Assembly: GCA_900766575.1 (NCBI GenBank)
Contig: CAAFVW010000103.1
Location: 1 to 53,828, forward strand
Length of the DNA: 53,828 bases
Reading direction: 5' to 3'
Origin: Lachnospiraceae bacterium
GTDB lineage: Bacteria > Bacillota > Clostridia > Lachnospirales > Lachnospiraceae
Shown: piece by piece, positions 8,249 through 16,179 of the stretch
Numbering within the stretch: the stretch's first letter is position 1
How the letters are laid out: each line of letters starts with the position of its first letter
The notes under the pieces: generated by a model
The model's database searches: none
What the model saw: the letters and a program-made list of their open reading frames with translations, nothing else
What the model was told of the DNA's origin: nothing
Position numbers and translations under genes: made by a program

Positions 8249-9013
8249 TCAGTCCGCCACTACCCTGACAGGTCTTTTTCTACGCTTCTGCATGGAACGT
8301 ACCACACAGGACAAGGTATAGTTGATAATAAAATAAATCAATGCGGCTACCCCAAACAGAACAAATACATCCGACACATTCACATTGCCGGTGCCGTTGT
8401 AGCGGCTGGCTGCCGAAAGCAGTTGTTTGGTTCTGGCCATCAGCTCGATAGTCGCAACATTTGCCAGATAGGAAGAGTCCTTAATGGTAGTGATAACCTG
8501 GCTCAGTAAGGTTGGAATCACGTTTCGGTAAGCCTGCGGCAGGATAATGTAGACCATGACCTGTACCACATTGAAGCCCTGTGCATGGCCAGCCTCAAAC
8601 TGTCCGTGAGCGATAGAGTTCAGCCCTCCGCGGATGATCTCTGCGATAACGGAAGATGTAAACAAGATCAACGCTACTGCCGCCTTGAACAACAGCTTCG
8701 TCTCTACAGTGGTCAGACCGAACAGTTTCCGGTTAAACAGCTCCGGACAGGGACAGAACACCAGACAGATAAAAATCCACAACAGTAACGGGGTATTTCG
8801 AAACACTTCTATGTATACGGTGGCAAGGATGCCGAATATTTTCGTTTTTTTGCCTGTACAGTAGTTCCTGCACAGGGCCAGTACGGAACCGATAACGATT
8901 CCCAGCACAACAGCGATCAACGCAATAATCAGGGTAAAGACCGTCCCCTTTAAAATATAGGCCATGACACCTTTCTGGCCCAGAATGGAAAAGCTTGCTT
9001 CCAGATTACTCAT
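8249..9013 (-). CDS. Polar amino-acid ABC transporter permease 2
   Basis: A 254-residue permease of the His/Glu/Gln/Arg/opine class. It has about five membrane helices and the permease loop INSIAHGQFEAGHAQGF followed by ILPQAYRNVIPTLLSQ, the site that contacts the ATPase. NTPLLLWIF near 80 is another family block. Its start overlaps the first permease gene by eight bases. It works with the second permease, the binding protein and the ATPase of the same operon to import a polar amino acid. The C-terminus ends in a basic tail (MQKRRKRPVRV). Confidence 0.9.
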   Translation of the reverse strand: MSNLEASFSILGQKGVMAYILKGTVFTLIIALIAVVLGIVIGSVLALCRNYCTGKKTKIFGILATVYIEVFRNTPLLLWIFICLVFCPCPELFNRKLFGLTTVETKLLFKAAVALILFTSSVIAEIIRGGLNSIAHGQFEAGHAQGFNVVQVMVYIILPQAYRNVIPTLLSQVITTIKDSSYLANVATIELMARTKQLLSAASRYNGTGNVNVSDVFVLFGVAALIYFIINYTLSCVVRSMQKRRKRPVRVVAD

Positions 9014-9734
9014 TGTCCGTCACCGTCCCTTCTGTTCTCTGAAGCATCACCCTCTGGTCTCTTTTTTTCAGATGGATCTCCCAGACACTGGCTGTCTTGG
9101 ATAGGGGATAACATATAATGAAAAATAACAATCCGCTGACCAGATATGCCGGAGCATAGGCGCCGCCGGTATTTTCGCCGGTGACAAAGCTGTACGTCAG
9201 CGAAATCAGATCCGCTCCGCCGATAATATACAGGCAGGAGGTATTTTTGATCAGATTCACGATCTGGTTCACCATGGGCGGCAGAATGATTTTGATGCTC
9301 TGCGGGAGAATAATGTAATACATCCGCTCCACATATGTGAATCCCTGAGACACCGCCGCCTCAAACTGTCCCCTGGGAACAGCCTCGATGCCCGCACGTA
9401 CCACCTCGGCCATATAAGCTCCGGTGTATACACCCAGGGCAACGATACCTGTCGGCAGGATTCCGATACTGTGACCGGAAAAAGCCAACGCATAATAGAA
9501 GAAACACAGTTGCAGCAGGATCGGCGTATTCTGCATGATCTCCACATATACTCTGCTGATGACCTGCAATACCTTTTTTCCGCTGGTAGCCATCAGACCG
9601 AAGAGCACACCCAATGTCAGCGATAACAGGATCGCAAAAAATGCTGTCTCCACAGTATTCAGAAGTCCTAACAGGAATGTACTCCTGTACGCCCAGACCT
9701 TGCTCCAGGCTCTTGCTGAAATAATACCAGACAT
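9006..9734 (-). CDS. Polar amino-acid ABC transporter permease 1
   Basis: A 242-residue membrane permease paired with the gene that overlaps it downstream. Visible are the helix with LLGLLNTVETAFFAI, the block VEIMQNTPILLQLCF, and the ATPase-coupling loop EAVPRGQFEAAVSQGF with IILPQSIKIILPPMVNQ. It forms a heterodimeric channel with the next permease. Spacing of 73 bases to the binding protein and the eight-base overlap to the partner show operon structure. Confidence 0.9.
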   Translation of the reverse strand: MSGIISARAWSKVWAYRSTFLLGLLNTVETAFFAILLSLTLGVLFGLMATSGKKVLQVISRVYVEIMQNTPILLQLCFFYYALAFSGHSIGILPTGIVALGVYTGAYMAEVVRAGIEAVPRGQFEAAVSQGFTYVERMYYIILPQSIKIILPPMVNQIVNLIKNTSCLYIIGGADLISLTYSFVTGENTGGAYAPAYLVSGLLFFIICYPLSKTASVWEIHLKKRDQRVMLQRTEGTVTDNE

Positions 9735-9807
9735 AGTGTTTCCTCCCAGTAATTCTTCCTTCTCCCCGGTGCTCTGCCGGGCACCGGGGAATGATTACCA
9801 ATTCTTT

Positions 9808-10731
9808 TTACTCTAATCCATTTTCTGCGATCAGGCTGTCGATCGTACCGTCTGCCAGCCATCCCTGTACCAGTTCATCCACGTATGCGGAGAGTCCGGA
9901 ACCCTTGGTGGTAGCAATGCCATACTCCTGAGGAGAAAACTTATCATCAATGTAAGAACGTCCGTCAGTCTTGTAGATGGCCAGAATGGACTTATCTACA
10001 CAGAAAGCATCTACTTCACCGGCACTCAATGCGGTGGAGATTGCAGGATAATCATCATACTGCTGGAAAGAGATTCCTGTGGTCCACAGTGCAGGATCAA
10101 AGGTATCCGCATCGAATCCTGTACCGTCGATCAGTCCGGCATCGATCATTGCCTTGGTCAGTGCCTTAGCGGAAGTGGAACCGGAAGATACACCTACCTT
10201 CTTGTCTACCAGATCTGCCAGAGAACTGATACCGCTCTTATCCTCTACCAGTACCGTTACATAGTCTGTAAAATAAGGAGTGGAGAAATCCCAGCTCTGC
10301 TTTCTCTCATCGGTGATGGTAAAAGTAGCCAGTACACAATCGATGTCCCCGGAGTCCAGAAGTTCGGTTCTGGTAGCAGCGGTTACAGCGGTAAACTCTA
10401 CGTCTACGCCGAGGCTTTCCGCGATTTTCTCTGCCAGGCTGATTTCCAGTCCGGAGTATTCACCGGTCAAAGTATCCTGGAAGCCGAATCCAACTACTGC
10501 ATTTTTTACACCGACTCTTAATACCCCGCGATCTACGATGGCCTGTACGTCTGCTGCCAGTTCTCCCTCTGCTGCGGGAGCTTCTGCTGTTGTTGCTGCC
10601 TCTGCAGTGCTTTCGGTGGTGCTTGCTGCCGCTTCGGAAGCGGGCGCGTCAGAGCTTCCGCATCCGGTGAACAGGGTTGCGGTCATTGCCATTACTGCTG
10701 CAAATGCAGTCCATTTCTTGAGATTTTTCAT
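9808..10731 (-). CDS. Amino-acid ABC transporter substrate-binding lipoprotein
   Basis: A 307-residue family 3 solute-binding protein. The signal peptide ends in the lipobox LFTGCGSS, so it is a lipoprotein on the outer face. An alanine/glutamate/threonine-rich linker (about 27-60) precedes the PBPb fold, which begins with VDRGVLRVGV and contains YSGLEISLAEKIAESLGV and the ligand-site region FTITDERKQSWDFSTPYF. The latter matches glutamate/glutamine/aspartate binders, so glutamine or glutamate is the likeliest ligand; this is inference. A 168-base gap with a hairpin separates it from the ATPase upstream, a pattern that often lets the binding protein be made in excess. Confidence 0.92.
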   Translation of the reverse strand: MKNLKKWTAFAAVMAMTATLFTGCGSSDAPASEAAASTTESTAEAATTAEAPAAEGELAADVQAIVDRGVLRVGVKNAVVGFGFQDTLTGEYSGLEISLAEKIAESLGVDVEFTAVTAATRTELLDSGDIDCVLATFTITDERKQSWDFSTPYFTDYVTVLVEDKSGISSLADLVDKKVGVSSGSTSAKALTKAMIDAGLIDGTGFDADTFDPALWTTGISFQQYDDYPAISTALSAGEVDAFCVDKSILAIYKTDGRSYIDDKFSPQEYGIATTKGSGLSAYVDELVQGWLADGTIDSLIAENGLE

Positions 10732-10848
10732 AACATTCTCCTCCTTTTATTTCGCTTAATTGCTAACCATTCACGCCTGTTGGAAAAAGTTTTTACTTTT
10801 TTTCGCTTAGTTCTGAATAGTTATATATCTAAACACGAAGCCTTCTGA

Positions 10849-10881
10849 CTGACCTGCTGTGGACTATGGCTCCGTGGTCAG
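10849..10881 (-). other. Imperfect hairpin between glnQ-like ATPase and binding-protein genes
   Basis: Arms CTGACC / GGTCAG with an inner weaker pairing (GGA...TCC) in the 168-base gap between the two genes. It may mark an mRNA processing or stability site. The remainder of the gap is AT-rich and shows nothing else clear apart from the GGAG ribosome site of the binding protein. Confidence 0.4.
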
Positions 10882-10899
10882 ACCTGTAAATGTTGTATC

Positions 10900-11622
10900 C
10901 TACCGGATAATCTTGCCAAGGAACTGTTTTACACGCTCGTTGGAAGGATTATCGAAGAAATGATCCGGAGTGCCTTCCTCAATGATCTGTCCGTCTGCCA
11001 TAAAGACGATGCGGTCGGCCACCTGTCTGGCAAATCCCATCTCATGGGTTACCACTACCATGGTGATATTCTCCTTTGCCAGCTTGATCATGACATCCAG
11101 TACTTCCTGGATCGTCTCCGGATCCAGTGCGGAAGTCGGCTCATCAAAAAGAATGATTTTCGTCTGTGCACACAGGGCTCTTGCTATGGCGATTCTCTGC
11201 TGCTGTCCACCGGAAAGTGTTGTGGGATATACATGGGCTTTATCTCTCAGCCCTACCACGTCCAGATAATGGTAAGCAAGATCTTCGGCTTCCTTCTTGC
11301 TCTTATGATGCAGCTTCATGGGTGCTATTGTCAGGTTTTTCAACACCGTCATATGCGGATACAGGTTGAACTGCTGGAACACCATGGATATGGACTCCCG
11401 TATGATCCTGGTCTTGTTCGCATGGGTCAGCTTCTGTCCGTCGATATATACATGACCGCTGGTAGGCTCCTCCAGGAAATTCATGCACCGCACGGTAGTA
11501 GATTTACCGGAACCGGAGGGGCCGATGATAACCAGCTTCTCGCCTTCTTTTACTTCCAGATTGACATTTTTCAGCACCTGGAGATCTCCGAAATTCTTAC
11601 ATACATTTTCCAGTCTGATCAT
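10900..11622 (-). CDS. glnQ: Polar amino-acid ABC transporter ATPase (GlnQ-like)
   Basis: A 240-residue ATPase that energises the transporter. Walker A is GPSGSGKST (34-42), the Q-loop region VFQQFNLYPHMTVL, the ABC signature LSGGQQQR, Walker B IILFDEPTSALD and the switch histidine in VTHEMGFA are all intact. Length and motifs match GlnQ/ArtM-type proteins. It is the first gene of the operon; GGAGG lies just before the ATG. Its promoter and a terminator-like hairpin are packed into the 140 bases behind ctpA. Confidence 0.92.
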   Translation of the reverse strand: MIRLENVCKNFGDLQVLKNVNLEVKEGEKLVIIGPSGSGKSTTVRCMNFLEEPTSGHVYIDGQKLTHANKTRIIRESISMVFQQFNLYPHMTVLKNLTIAPMKLHHKSKKEAEDLAYHYLDVVGLRDKAHVYPTTLSGGQQQRIAIARALCAQTKIILFDEPTSALDPETIQEVLDVMIKLAKENITMVVVTHEMGFARQVADRIVFMADGQIIEEGTPDHFFDNPSNERVKQFLGKIIR

Positions 11623-11668
11623 TTTGCTCCTCCATTCTGCGTTCCGGTCAGGAATTTTTGTAACAGAA

Positions 11669-11704
11669 AAAGGCGCTTTTACCGATTTGGTAAAAACGCC
11701 TTTG
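11669..11704 (-). terminator. Terminator-like hairpin in the leader of the glnQ operon
   Basis: Arms AAGGCGTTTTTACC / GGTAAAAGCGCCTT around a 5-base loop, followed on the minus strand by TTTTTCTG. The single U-G pair in the stem is possible only in minus-strand RNA. It lies between the glnQ promoter and the gene, so it can end ctpA readthrough and can also attenuate the transporter transcript. Confidence 0.8.
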
Positions 11705-11718
11705 TTTTTATGGATTAC

Positions 11719-11747
11719 ATAATATACAGTTTTGTACGTTTTGTCAA
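11719..11747 (-). promoter_or_regulatory. Strong sigma-A promoter of the amino-acid transporter operon
   Basis: Minus strand consensus TTGACA, 17-base spacer, TATTAT. It starts 15 bases after the ctpA stop. The expected transcript start is only about ten bases before the leader hairpin. Confidence 0.85.
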
Positions 11748-11762
11748 CACCTTTTTATTTTA

Positions 11763-13013
11763 TCATTTCATAAGGTCCTTCAGAACTTCTTTGGCCTTCT
11801 CCAGCTGATTATCTACCGGATCATCACTGTTGTAGTAGGCATCCCCGTCAAACTCGCATACCACATCGGGTTCAATGCCGGTTCCATGGATATTGCGTCC
11901 GTTGGGCGTATAATAAGCGCTGATCGTGATCTTGATCGCCGATCCATCGGTAAACGGCATGATCTGCTGCACGATTCCCTTGCCGAAAGTCGTGGTGCCT
12001 ACCAGCGTTCCGATACCGTAGTCCTGAATCGCACCTGCCAGGATCTCGGAGGCACTGGCGCTGTTCATATCCACCAGCACAACCAGAGGCACTTCCAGAG
12101 GTGTCTTGCCATCGCAGGTATACTCTGTGCGCTTGCCGGCCTTATCCTCAGTATACACAATCATACCTTCCGGAAGAAGTTTTCTCGCAATCCGTACCAC
12201 CGCATCCAGGCTTCCGCCGGGATTGCCCCGCAGATCCAGAATAAGTCCCTCCATTCCGGAACCTTTCACAGTTGCCAGTGCATCGGTAAACTGGTCGATG
12301 GTCACATCATCAAACTCGGTAATCTGGATATATGCCATGGCATCATCCAGCATCTCGTATTTTACGGTAGGGCTCTCCACTTTGGCTCTCTCCACGGTAA
12401 CATGCAGGTAATCTCCCGCTCCCTGTCTGACAATGGTCAGTTCTACCGTAGTGCCTTCTTCTCCTCGAATCATGTTTACAGCTTCTGTCAGTGTCTTACC
12501 TGCCGTAGATTCGCCGTCTACCTCGTAAATAATATCATTGGCTCTCAGATCCACGCCTGCAGCCGGGGATTCATCAATCACACCACTGATCTTCGGCAGG
12601 CTGGTATCGGTATCCATACTGACATAGGCTCCGATGCCATAGTAGATTCCCTGTGTCTGTTCCGTCAGTGCAGTGAGTTCTTCCGCCGTGTAGTATTCGG
12701 AATACGGGTCATCCAGGGATTCCATCAGGCCGCGGAACATGCCATCTTCCAACTGTTCATTGGTAATTTCACTCAGGTAAAAATTCTCTTTTACGGTATT
12801 TTCCAACAGCTGTAGTTTCTCGATGGTCTGCGCATTGACCGCAGAATCCTCATCGTAGGATATCTGTGCCGTCACATCGTCCTTCATGGTCACAATGCTG
12901 TGGATCTGAAAAGCGATAAAGATACCGCCTACGATCAGAAGGGTGGCCGCAAAGCCTACGATCAGACCACTGAGGAATAAACCTTTTTTCTCTAAATTCT
13001 TATTTTCCTCCAT
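11763..13013 (-). CDS. Carboxyl-terminal processing protease (S41, CtpA/CtpB-like)
   Basis: A 416-residue S41 protease. One N-terminal membrane helix (about 11-36) places the catalytic part outside the cytoplasm. A PDZ domain spans roughly 115-205 with PAAGVDLRANDII. The catalytic core has DLRGNPGGSLDAVV at 260-273, the serine segment NSASASEI (317-324) and the lysine in FGKGIVQQ (Lys345), so the Ser-Lys dyad is present. It lies behind the M23 hydrolase and FtsEX genes, as ctpB lies by ftsEX in Bacillus, suggesting that it trims cell-wall enzymes or their regulators during division. The ATG has a GGAG-type site upstream. Confidence 0.92.
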   Translation of the reverse strand: MEENKNLEKKGLFLSGLIVGFAATLLIVGGIFIAFQIHSIVTMKDDVTAQISYDEDSAVNAQTIEKLQLLENTVKENFYLSEITNEQLEDGMFRGLMESLDDPYSEYYTAEELTALTEQTQGIYYGIGAYVSMDTDTSLPKISGVIDESPAAGVDLRANDIIYEVDGESTAGKTLTEAVNMIRGEEGTTVELTIVRQGAGDYLHVTVERAKVESPTVKYEMLDDAMAYIQITEFDDVTIDQFTDALATVKGSGMEGLILDLRGNPGGSLDAVVRIARKLLPEGMIVYTEDKAGKRTEYTCDGKTPLEVPLVVLVDMNSASASEILAGAIQDYGIGTLVGTTTFGKGIVQQIMPFTDGSAIKITISAYYTPNGRNIHGTGIEPDVVCEFDGDAYYNSDDPVDNQLEKAKEVLKDLMK

Positions 13014-13088
13014 AAATGCTCTCCTTTTTCCAAGATATCTGGGGGCGCGGGCAATCCGGGCTATCGCCCTACTTGCTCATATATGTTT

Positions 13089-13149
13089 ACTCTGCTAATC
13101 GTTATAGCGCTTTGTCTGCAAGCAGCCACGCGCTCTACGATTGCAGAGT
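13089..13149 (-). other. Long imperfect hairpin between the M23 and ctpA genes
   Basis: Arms ACTCTGC..ATCGT..AGCGC and GCGCT..ACGAT..GCAGAGT pair over about 17 base pairs with small internal loops. The left arm begins immediately after the M23 stop. No T run follows on the minus strand, so it may govern mRNA decay or partial readthrough rather than full termination. Confidence 0.55.
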
Positions 13150-14402
13150 TATTGCGATATGTAGTTCCAGGGGGAGGTGTAGGCGCCATCTTTACGCACG
13201 CTGAAGTGCAGATGGTTGCCGGTGGAACGTCCGGTGGAGCCCACCGCTGCGATAGTCTCTCCTCTGGTGACCACATCATCCTTGGATACATACAATGCCG
13301 AAGCATGCATATAAATCGTATACAATCCGCCGCCATGGTCGATCATCACGTAATTCCCCATGGTGTTGCTATAGGTGGCTGCCACCACCTGTCCGTCGTA
13401 AGCCGCATAGATTGCCGTACCCTTGGGCGCTGCAAAATCCACGCCATTATGGAACTGTTCAATTCCCAGCGTAGGATGAATACGATTCCCGTAATCATCC
13501 GATATCCTGGTATAGGTCGCCAACGGGAATTTAAACACACCGCCATCATAGGTCAGCACCGTACCGCTGGCTTCCAGAATCTTCTTTTTCTCCGCCGCAA
13601 TGGCTGCTTCCAACGATGCAATCTCCGCATCCTGATCCGCAATGGACTGCTTATATTCCTTGATTGCCTGTTCCTTATTGCTGATATCGGATTCATAAGC
13701 TGTAATGTCCCGGTTTTTCTGGTCAATCAAGGCTTCCATGTTGGCCTGCTCCTGTTCCACGCCAGCCTTGGCCTCATCCAGAATAGCTTTCTCCGCCTCC
13801 AGTTCTTCCTTGCAGAGTTCGATATATTTGCGATTCTCCATGTAATCTTTCCATTGCTGTCTGTCATAGGCCATGATCAGATCTACAAAATCCGCACGGT
13901 TCAGAAAATCGCTGAAGCTTTCCGCTTTCAACATCATATCGAGGATATAGGAATCACCTTTCTCATACATGATTCTTATGCGCCTTATCATAGCATCTTT
14001 CTGATTTTCTTCCTGCTCCAGCGCCGCATCCAGTTCTGCCTGAGTTCGGGTGATTTCCTCCTCCTTCGCGGTGATCTTATTTTTCAGCTCCGCAATATTC
14101 TGTTCGATCTGACTCAGATTTTTATCCAGCTGCGCCACATAATTTTTCAGATTTGTCTTCTGCGCCTCCAGATCCTTCTTGATCTGCTGCATATTGCTCA
14201 GATTGCTCTTCATCTGTTCCCGTTCTTTTTCCGCCTGTTTGATCTGGTCCTGTTTGTCCCGGATACTGTCAGAAGTAATGGACGACATACTGGTGGCATT
14301 CACCCGCAGTCCATACATACCGGATGAAATCACCAGTGTAAGACACAATATCAGGCACAGGAAACCTTTTTTCTTTTTTCTCAATTTTGATTTTGGCTCC
14401 AT
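13149..14402 (-). CDS. M23 metallopeptidase with coiled coil (EnvC/murein hydrolase type)
   Basis: About 417 residues. A basic start (KSKLRKKKKG) and hydrophobic segment form a signal peptide or anchor. Residues from about 40 to 270 are a long heptad-rich coiled coil (EKEREQMKSNLSNMQQIKKD and further), and the C-terminal 120 residues are a LytM/M23 domain with HNGVDFAAP, MIDHGGGLYTIYMH and HLHF, giving the zinc ligands. This is the architecture of FtsEX-controlled peptidoglycan hydrolases or their activators, and ftsE-ftsX lie directly upstream. Starts at 14441 (GTG) and 14423 (ATG) fall inside the terminator hairpin, so ATG 14402 is preferred; its ribosome site is weak. Confidence 0.9.
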   Translation of the reverse strand: MEPKSKLRKKKKGFLCLILCLTLVISSGMYGLRVNATSMSSITSDSIRDKQDQIKQAEKEREQMKSNLSNMQQIKKDLEAQKTNLKNYVAQLDKNLSQIEQNIAELKNKITAKEEEITRTQAELDAALEQEENQKDAMIRRIRIMYEKGDSYILDMMLKAESFSDFLNRADFVDLIMAYDRQQWKDYMENRKYIELCKEELEAEKAILDEAKAGVEQEQANMEALIDQKNRDITAYESDISNKEQAIKEYKQSIADQDAEIASLEAAIAAEKKKILEASGTVLTYDGGVFKFPLATYTRISDDYGNRIHPTLGIEQFHNGVDFAAPKGTAIYAAYDGQVVAATYSNTMGNYVMIDHGGGLYTIYMHASALYVSKDDVVTRGETIAAVGSTGRSTGNHLHFSVRKDGAYTSPWNYISQ

Positions 14403-14417
14403 TCTTGTATAAAACAC

Positions 14418-14461
14418 AGTCATGATGCAGCGCGGATCCACTGTCCGCCCACATCATGACT
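14418..14461 (-). terminator. Hairpin terminator/attenuator between ftsX and the M23 gene
   Basis: Perfect 10-base arms AGTCATGATG / CATCATGACT with an inner GCGGA / TCCGC pairing, followed on the minus strand by GTGTTTTAT. It separates ftsX from the M23 gene, whose start lies 16 bases later. The short T run suggests partial termination. Confidence 0.6.
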
Positions 14462-14493
14462 CATAAGATTCGGGTTACCTGATGGAATTGCAT

Positions 14494-15429
14494 TTATACA
14501 TGCAGATGCTTCCTTACTGTAGTGATACTTCCCAGGAAGCCGATGCCCACGCCGACTCCCAGGGACACCGGAATCAGGATCTGGAACACGTCGTCTACCG
14601 GCAGGAAATTCAGAAAGCCGCTGAGTACCATAAAACGGTTCACCACATAATTCAGTGCATAATTGTACAGAGAATAAATCAGTCCCAACGGTACTGCCGC
14701 ACCGATCAGACCGATCAGCATACCCTCAAGCACAAAAGGCGCACGCACGAAAAAGTCCGTGGCTCCGATGTATTTCATAATATTGATTTCCTCTGACCGG
14801 ACGGAAATACCGATGGCAACCGTATTGCTGATCAGGAAGATGCTGACTGCCAACAGGATCACAATGATTCCCATGGACACATATGCGATCAGAAGGTTCA
14901 GACCGCTCAGGGTATTGGCCGTCATTTCGGAATAATTGACCTTGCGCACTTCCGGAATGGATTGCAGCCAGGTCACCAGCGCATCCTGCATGGATACGTC
15001 ACTCAGAAAGATCTCATAGGTATCCTCACCCGCCAGGGGATTCTCCGGGAAGCCTTCCGCGTAATCCTCACCAAAATAGTCCGGTCCGAAAGTGGCCCAT
15101 GCATCGTCCGCAGACTGGAAATTCACCTCAGATACTTCCGCACGTCTGGCAATCTCCTGCCCGATCTCCTCCAGGCGCTGCTGGGACGGAATCTGTCCCT
15201 CCGTATGACTCTCGCAGTTATCCATCTCACTGTGGAAAAAGACAGTGACAGAGACGCCCTCCTCGGCTGTCTTCAGGATATTCTGAAAATTGGCAACGAT
15301 AGAATAGAACAGCCCAAACAAAAACAGGCATGCGGATATTGTCGCAATGGATGCCAGAGAATACCATTTATTCCGGAAAATATTGGCAAATCCCTGTTTG
15401 ATTGTATAAAAAAGTGTACTAATCTTCAT
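14494..15429 (-). CDS. ftsX: Cell division protein FtsX
   Basis: About 311 residues. One N-terminal helix (around 25-47), an extracytoplasmic domain (about 50-175) and three C-terminal helices match FtsX. It couples ATP use by FtsE to activation of a cell-wall hydrolase outside the membrane, very likely the M23 protein encoded next. ATG 15429 follows a GGGTGGG ribosome site inside the end of ftsE and gives the usual MKISTLFYTIKQG start; an upstream in-frame start at 15456 would add nine unlikely residues. The gene overlaps ftsE by 11 bases. Confidence 0.92.
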   Translation of the reverse strand: MKISTLFYTIKQGFANIFRNKWYSLASIATISACLFLFGLFYSIVANFQNILKTAEEGVSVTVFFHSEMDNCESHTEGQIPSQQRLEEIGQEIARRAEVSEVNFQSADDAWATFGPDYFGEDYAEGFPENPLAGEDTYEIFLSDVSMQDALVTWLQSIPEVRKVNYSEMTANTLSGLNLLIAYVSMGIIVILLAVSIFLISNTVAIGISVRSEEINIMKYIGATDFFVRAPFVLEGMLIGLIGAAVPLGLIYSLYNYALNYVVNRFMVLSGFLNFLPVDDVFQILIPVSLGVGVGIGFLGSITTVRKHLHV

Positions 15430-16162
15430 CAATATACCCACCCTTCTCTTCGTCACTGATGATCACACCTTTTTTCATGGTGATCACTCGTTTCTGCATG
15501 GCATTGACGATTTCGCGGTTATGGGTTACCACGACTACCGTGGTGCCGCTCTCATTGATCTCCTCCAGTAATTTCATGATCTCCCAGGAGTTATTGGGGT
15601 CCAGATTACCGGTGGGCTCATCTGCCAGCAGCACGGAAGGATTGTTCACCAGTGCTCTTGCCAGAGCAACACGCTGCTGCTCACCACCGGAGAGCTGTTT
15701 GGTCTTGGCCTTGTATTTACCGGCCAGTCCCACGGTTGCCAGAATGGCAGGGACATTCCTGCGGATCTCGCTGACCGGAGTCTCCACAATACGTTGTGCG
15801 AATGCTACATTTTCATAGACATTGCGGTCATTCAGCAGACGGAAATCCTGGAATACCACACCTAAGTTACGACGAAAACGGGGAATCTGTCTGTGTTTTA
15901 ATTTTGCCAGATCATTTCCCATAACATAAACACTGCCGCTGGTCGCTGTAAGCTCCCGCAGCAGTAATTTGATCAGCGTAGATTTACCGGATCCGCTGTC
16001 ACCTACAATAAATACGAATTCCCCTCTGCCGATGCTTAACGTTACCCCGTTCAGCGCCGGAGAACCGGAGGAGTAGGTCTTGCTCACATTATCCAGAAAG
16101 ATAATTCCATTTTCCTCTATGATCCGTTCTCTTTTCAGCCTTTGTGCTTCTTTTTTTGCCAT
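15419..16162 (-). CDS. ftsE: Cell division ATP-binding protein FtsE
   Basis: A 247-residue ABC ATPase. Walker A is GDSGSGKST, the signature LSGGEQQRVALARA, Walker B VLLADEPTGNLD and the switch VVVVTHNREIV are complete. About 18 extra residues (KKEAQRLKRERIIEENG) precede the usual FtsE start, a basic extension without obvious function. It forms the FtsEX complex at the division site or lateral wall. It begins 17 bases after the CdaR/PucR-type regulator gene, so the regulator and ftsEX are likely one transcript. Confidence 0.93.
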   Translation of the reverse strand: MAKKEAQRLKRERIIEENGIIFLDNVSKTYSSGSPALNGVTLSIGRGEFVFIVGDSGSGKSTLIKLLLRELTATSGSVYVMGNDLAKLKHRQIPRFRRNLGVVFQDFRLLNDRNVYENVAFAQRIVETPVSEIRRNVPAILATVGLAGKYKAKTKQLSGGEQQRVALARALVNNPSVLLADEPTGNLDPNNSWEIMKLLEEINESGTTVVVVTHNREIVNAMQKRVITMKKGVIISDEEKGGYIDED

Positions 16163-16179
16163 TTTAAATCATGCCTTTC

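Noticed and set aside
13083..14327. Open frame of 414 codons on the plus strand
   Set aside because: Antisense to the M23 hydrolase coiled coil; such repetitive regions often leave the opposite frame open. No start signal.
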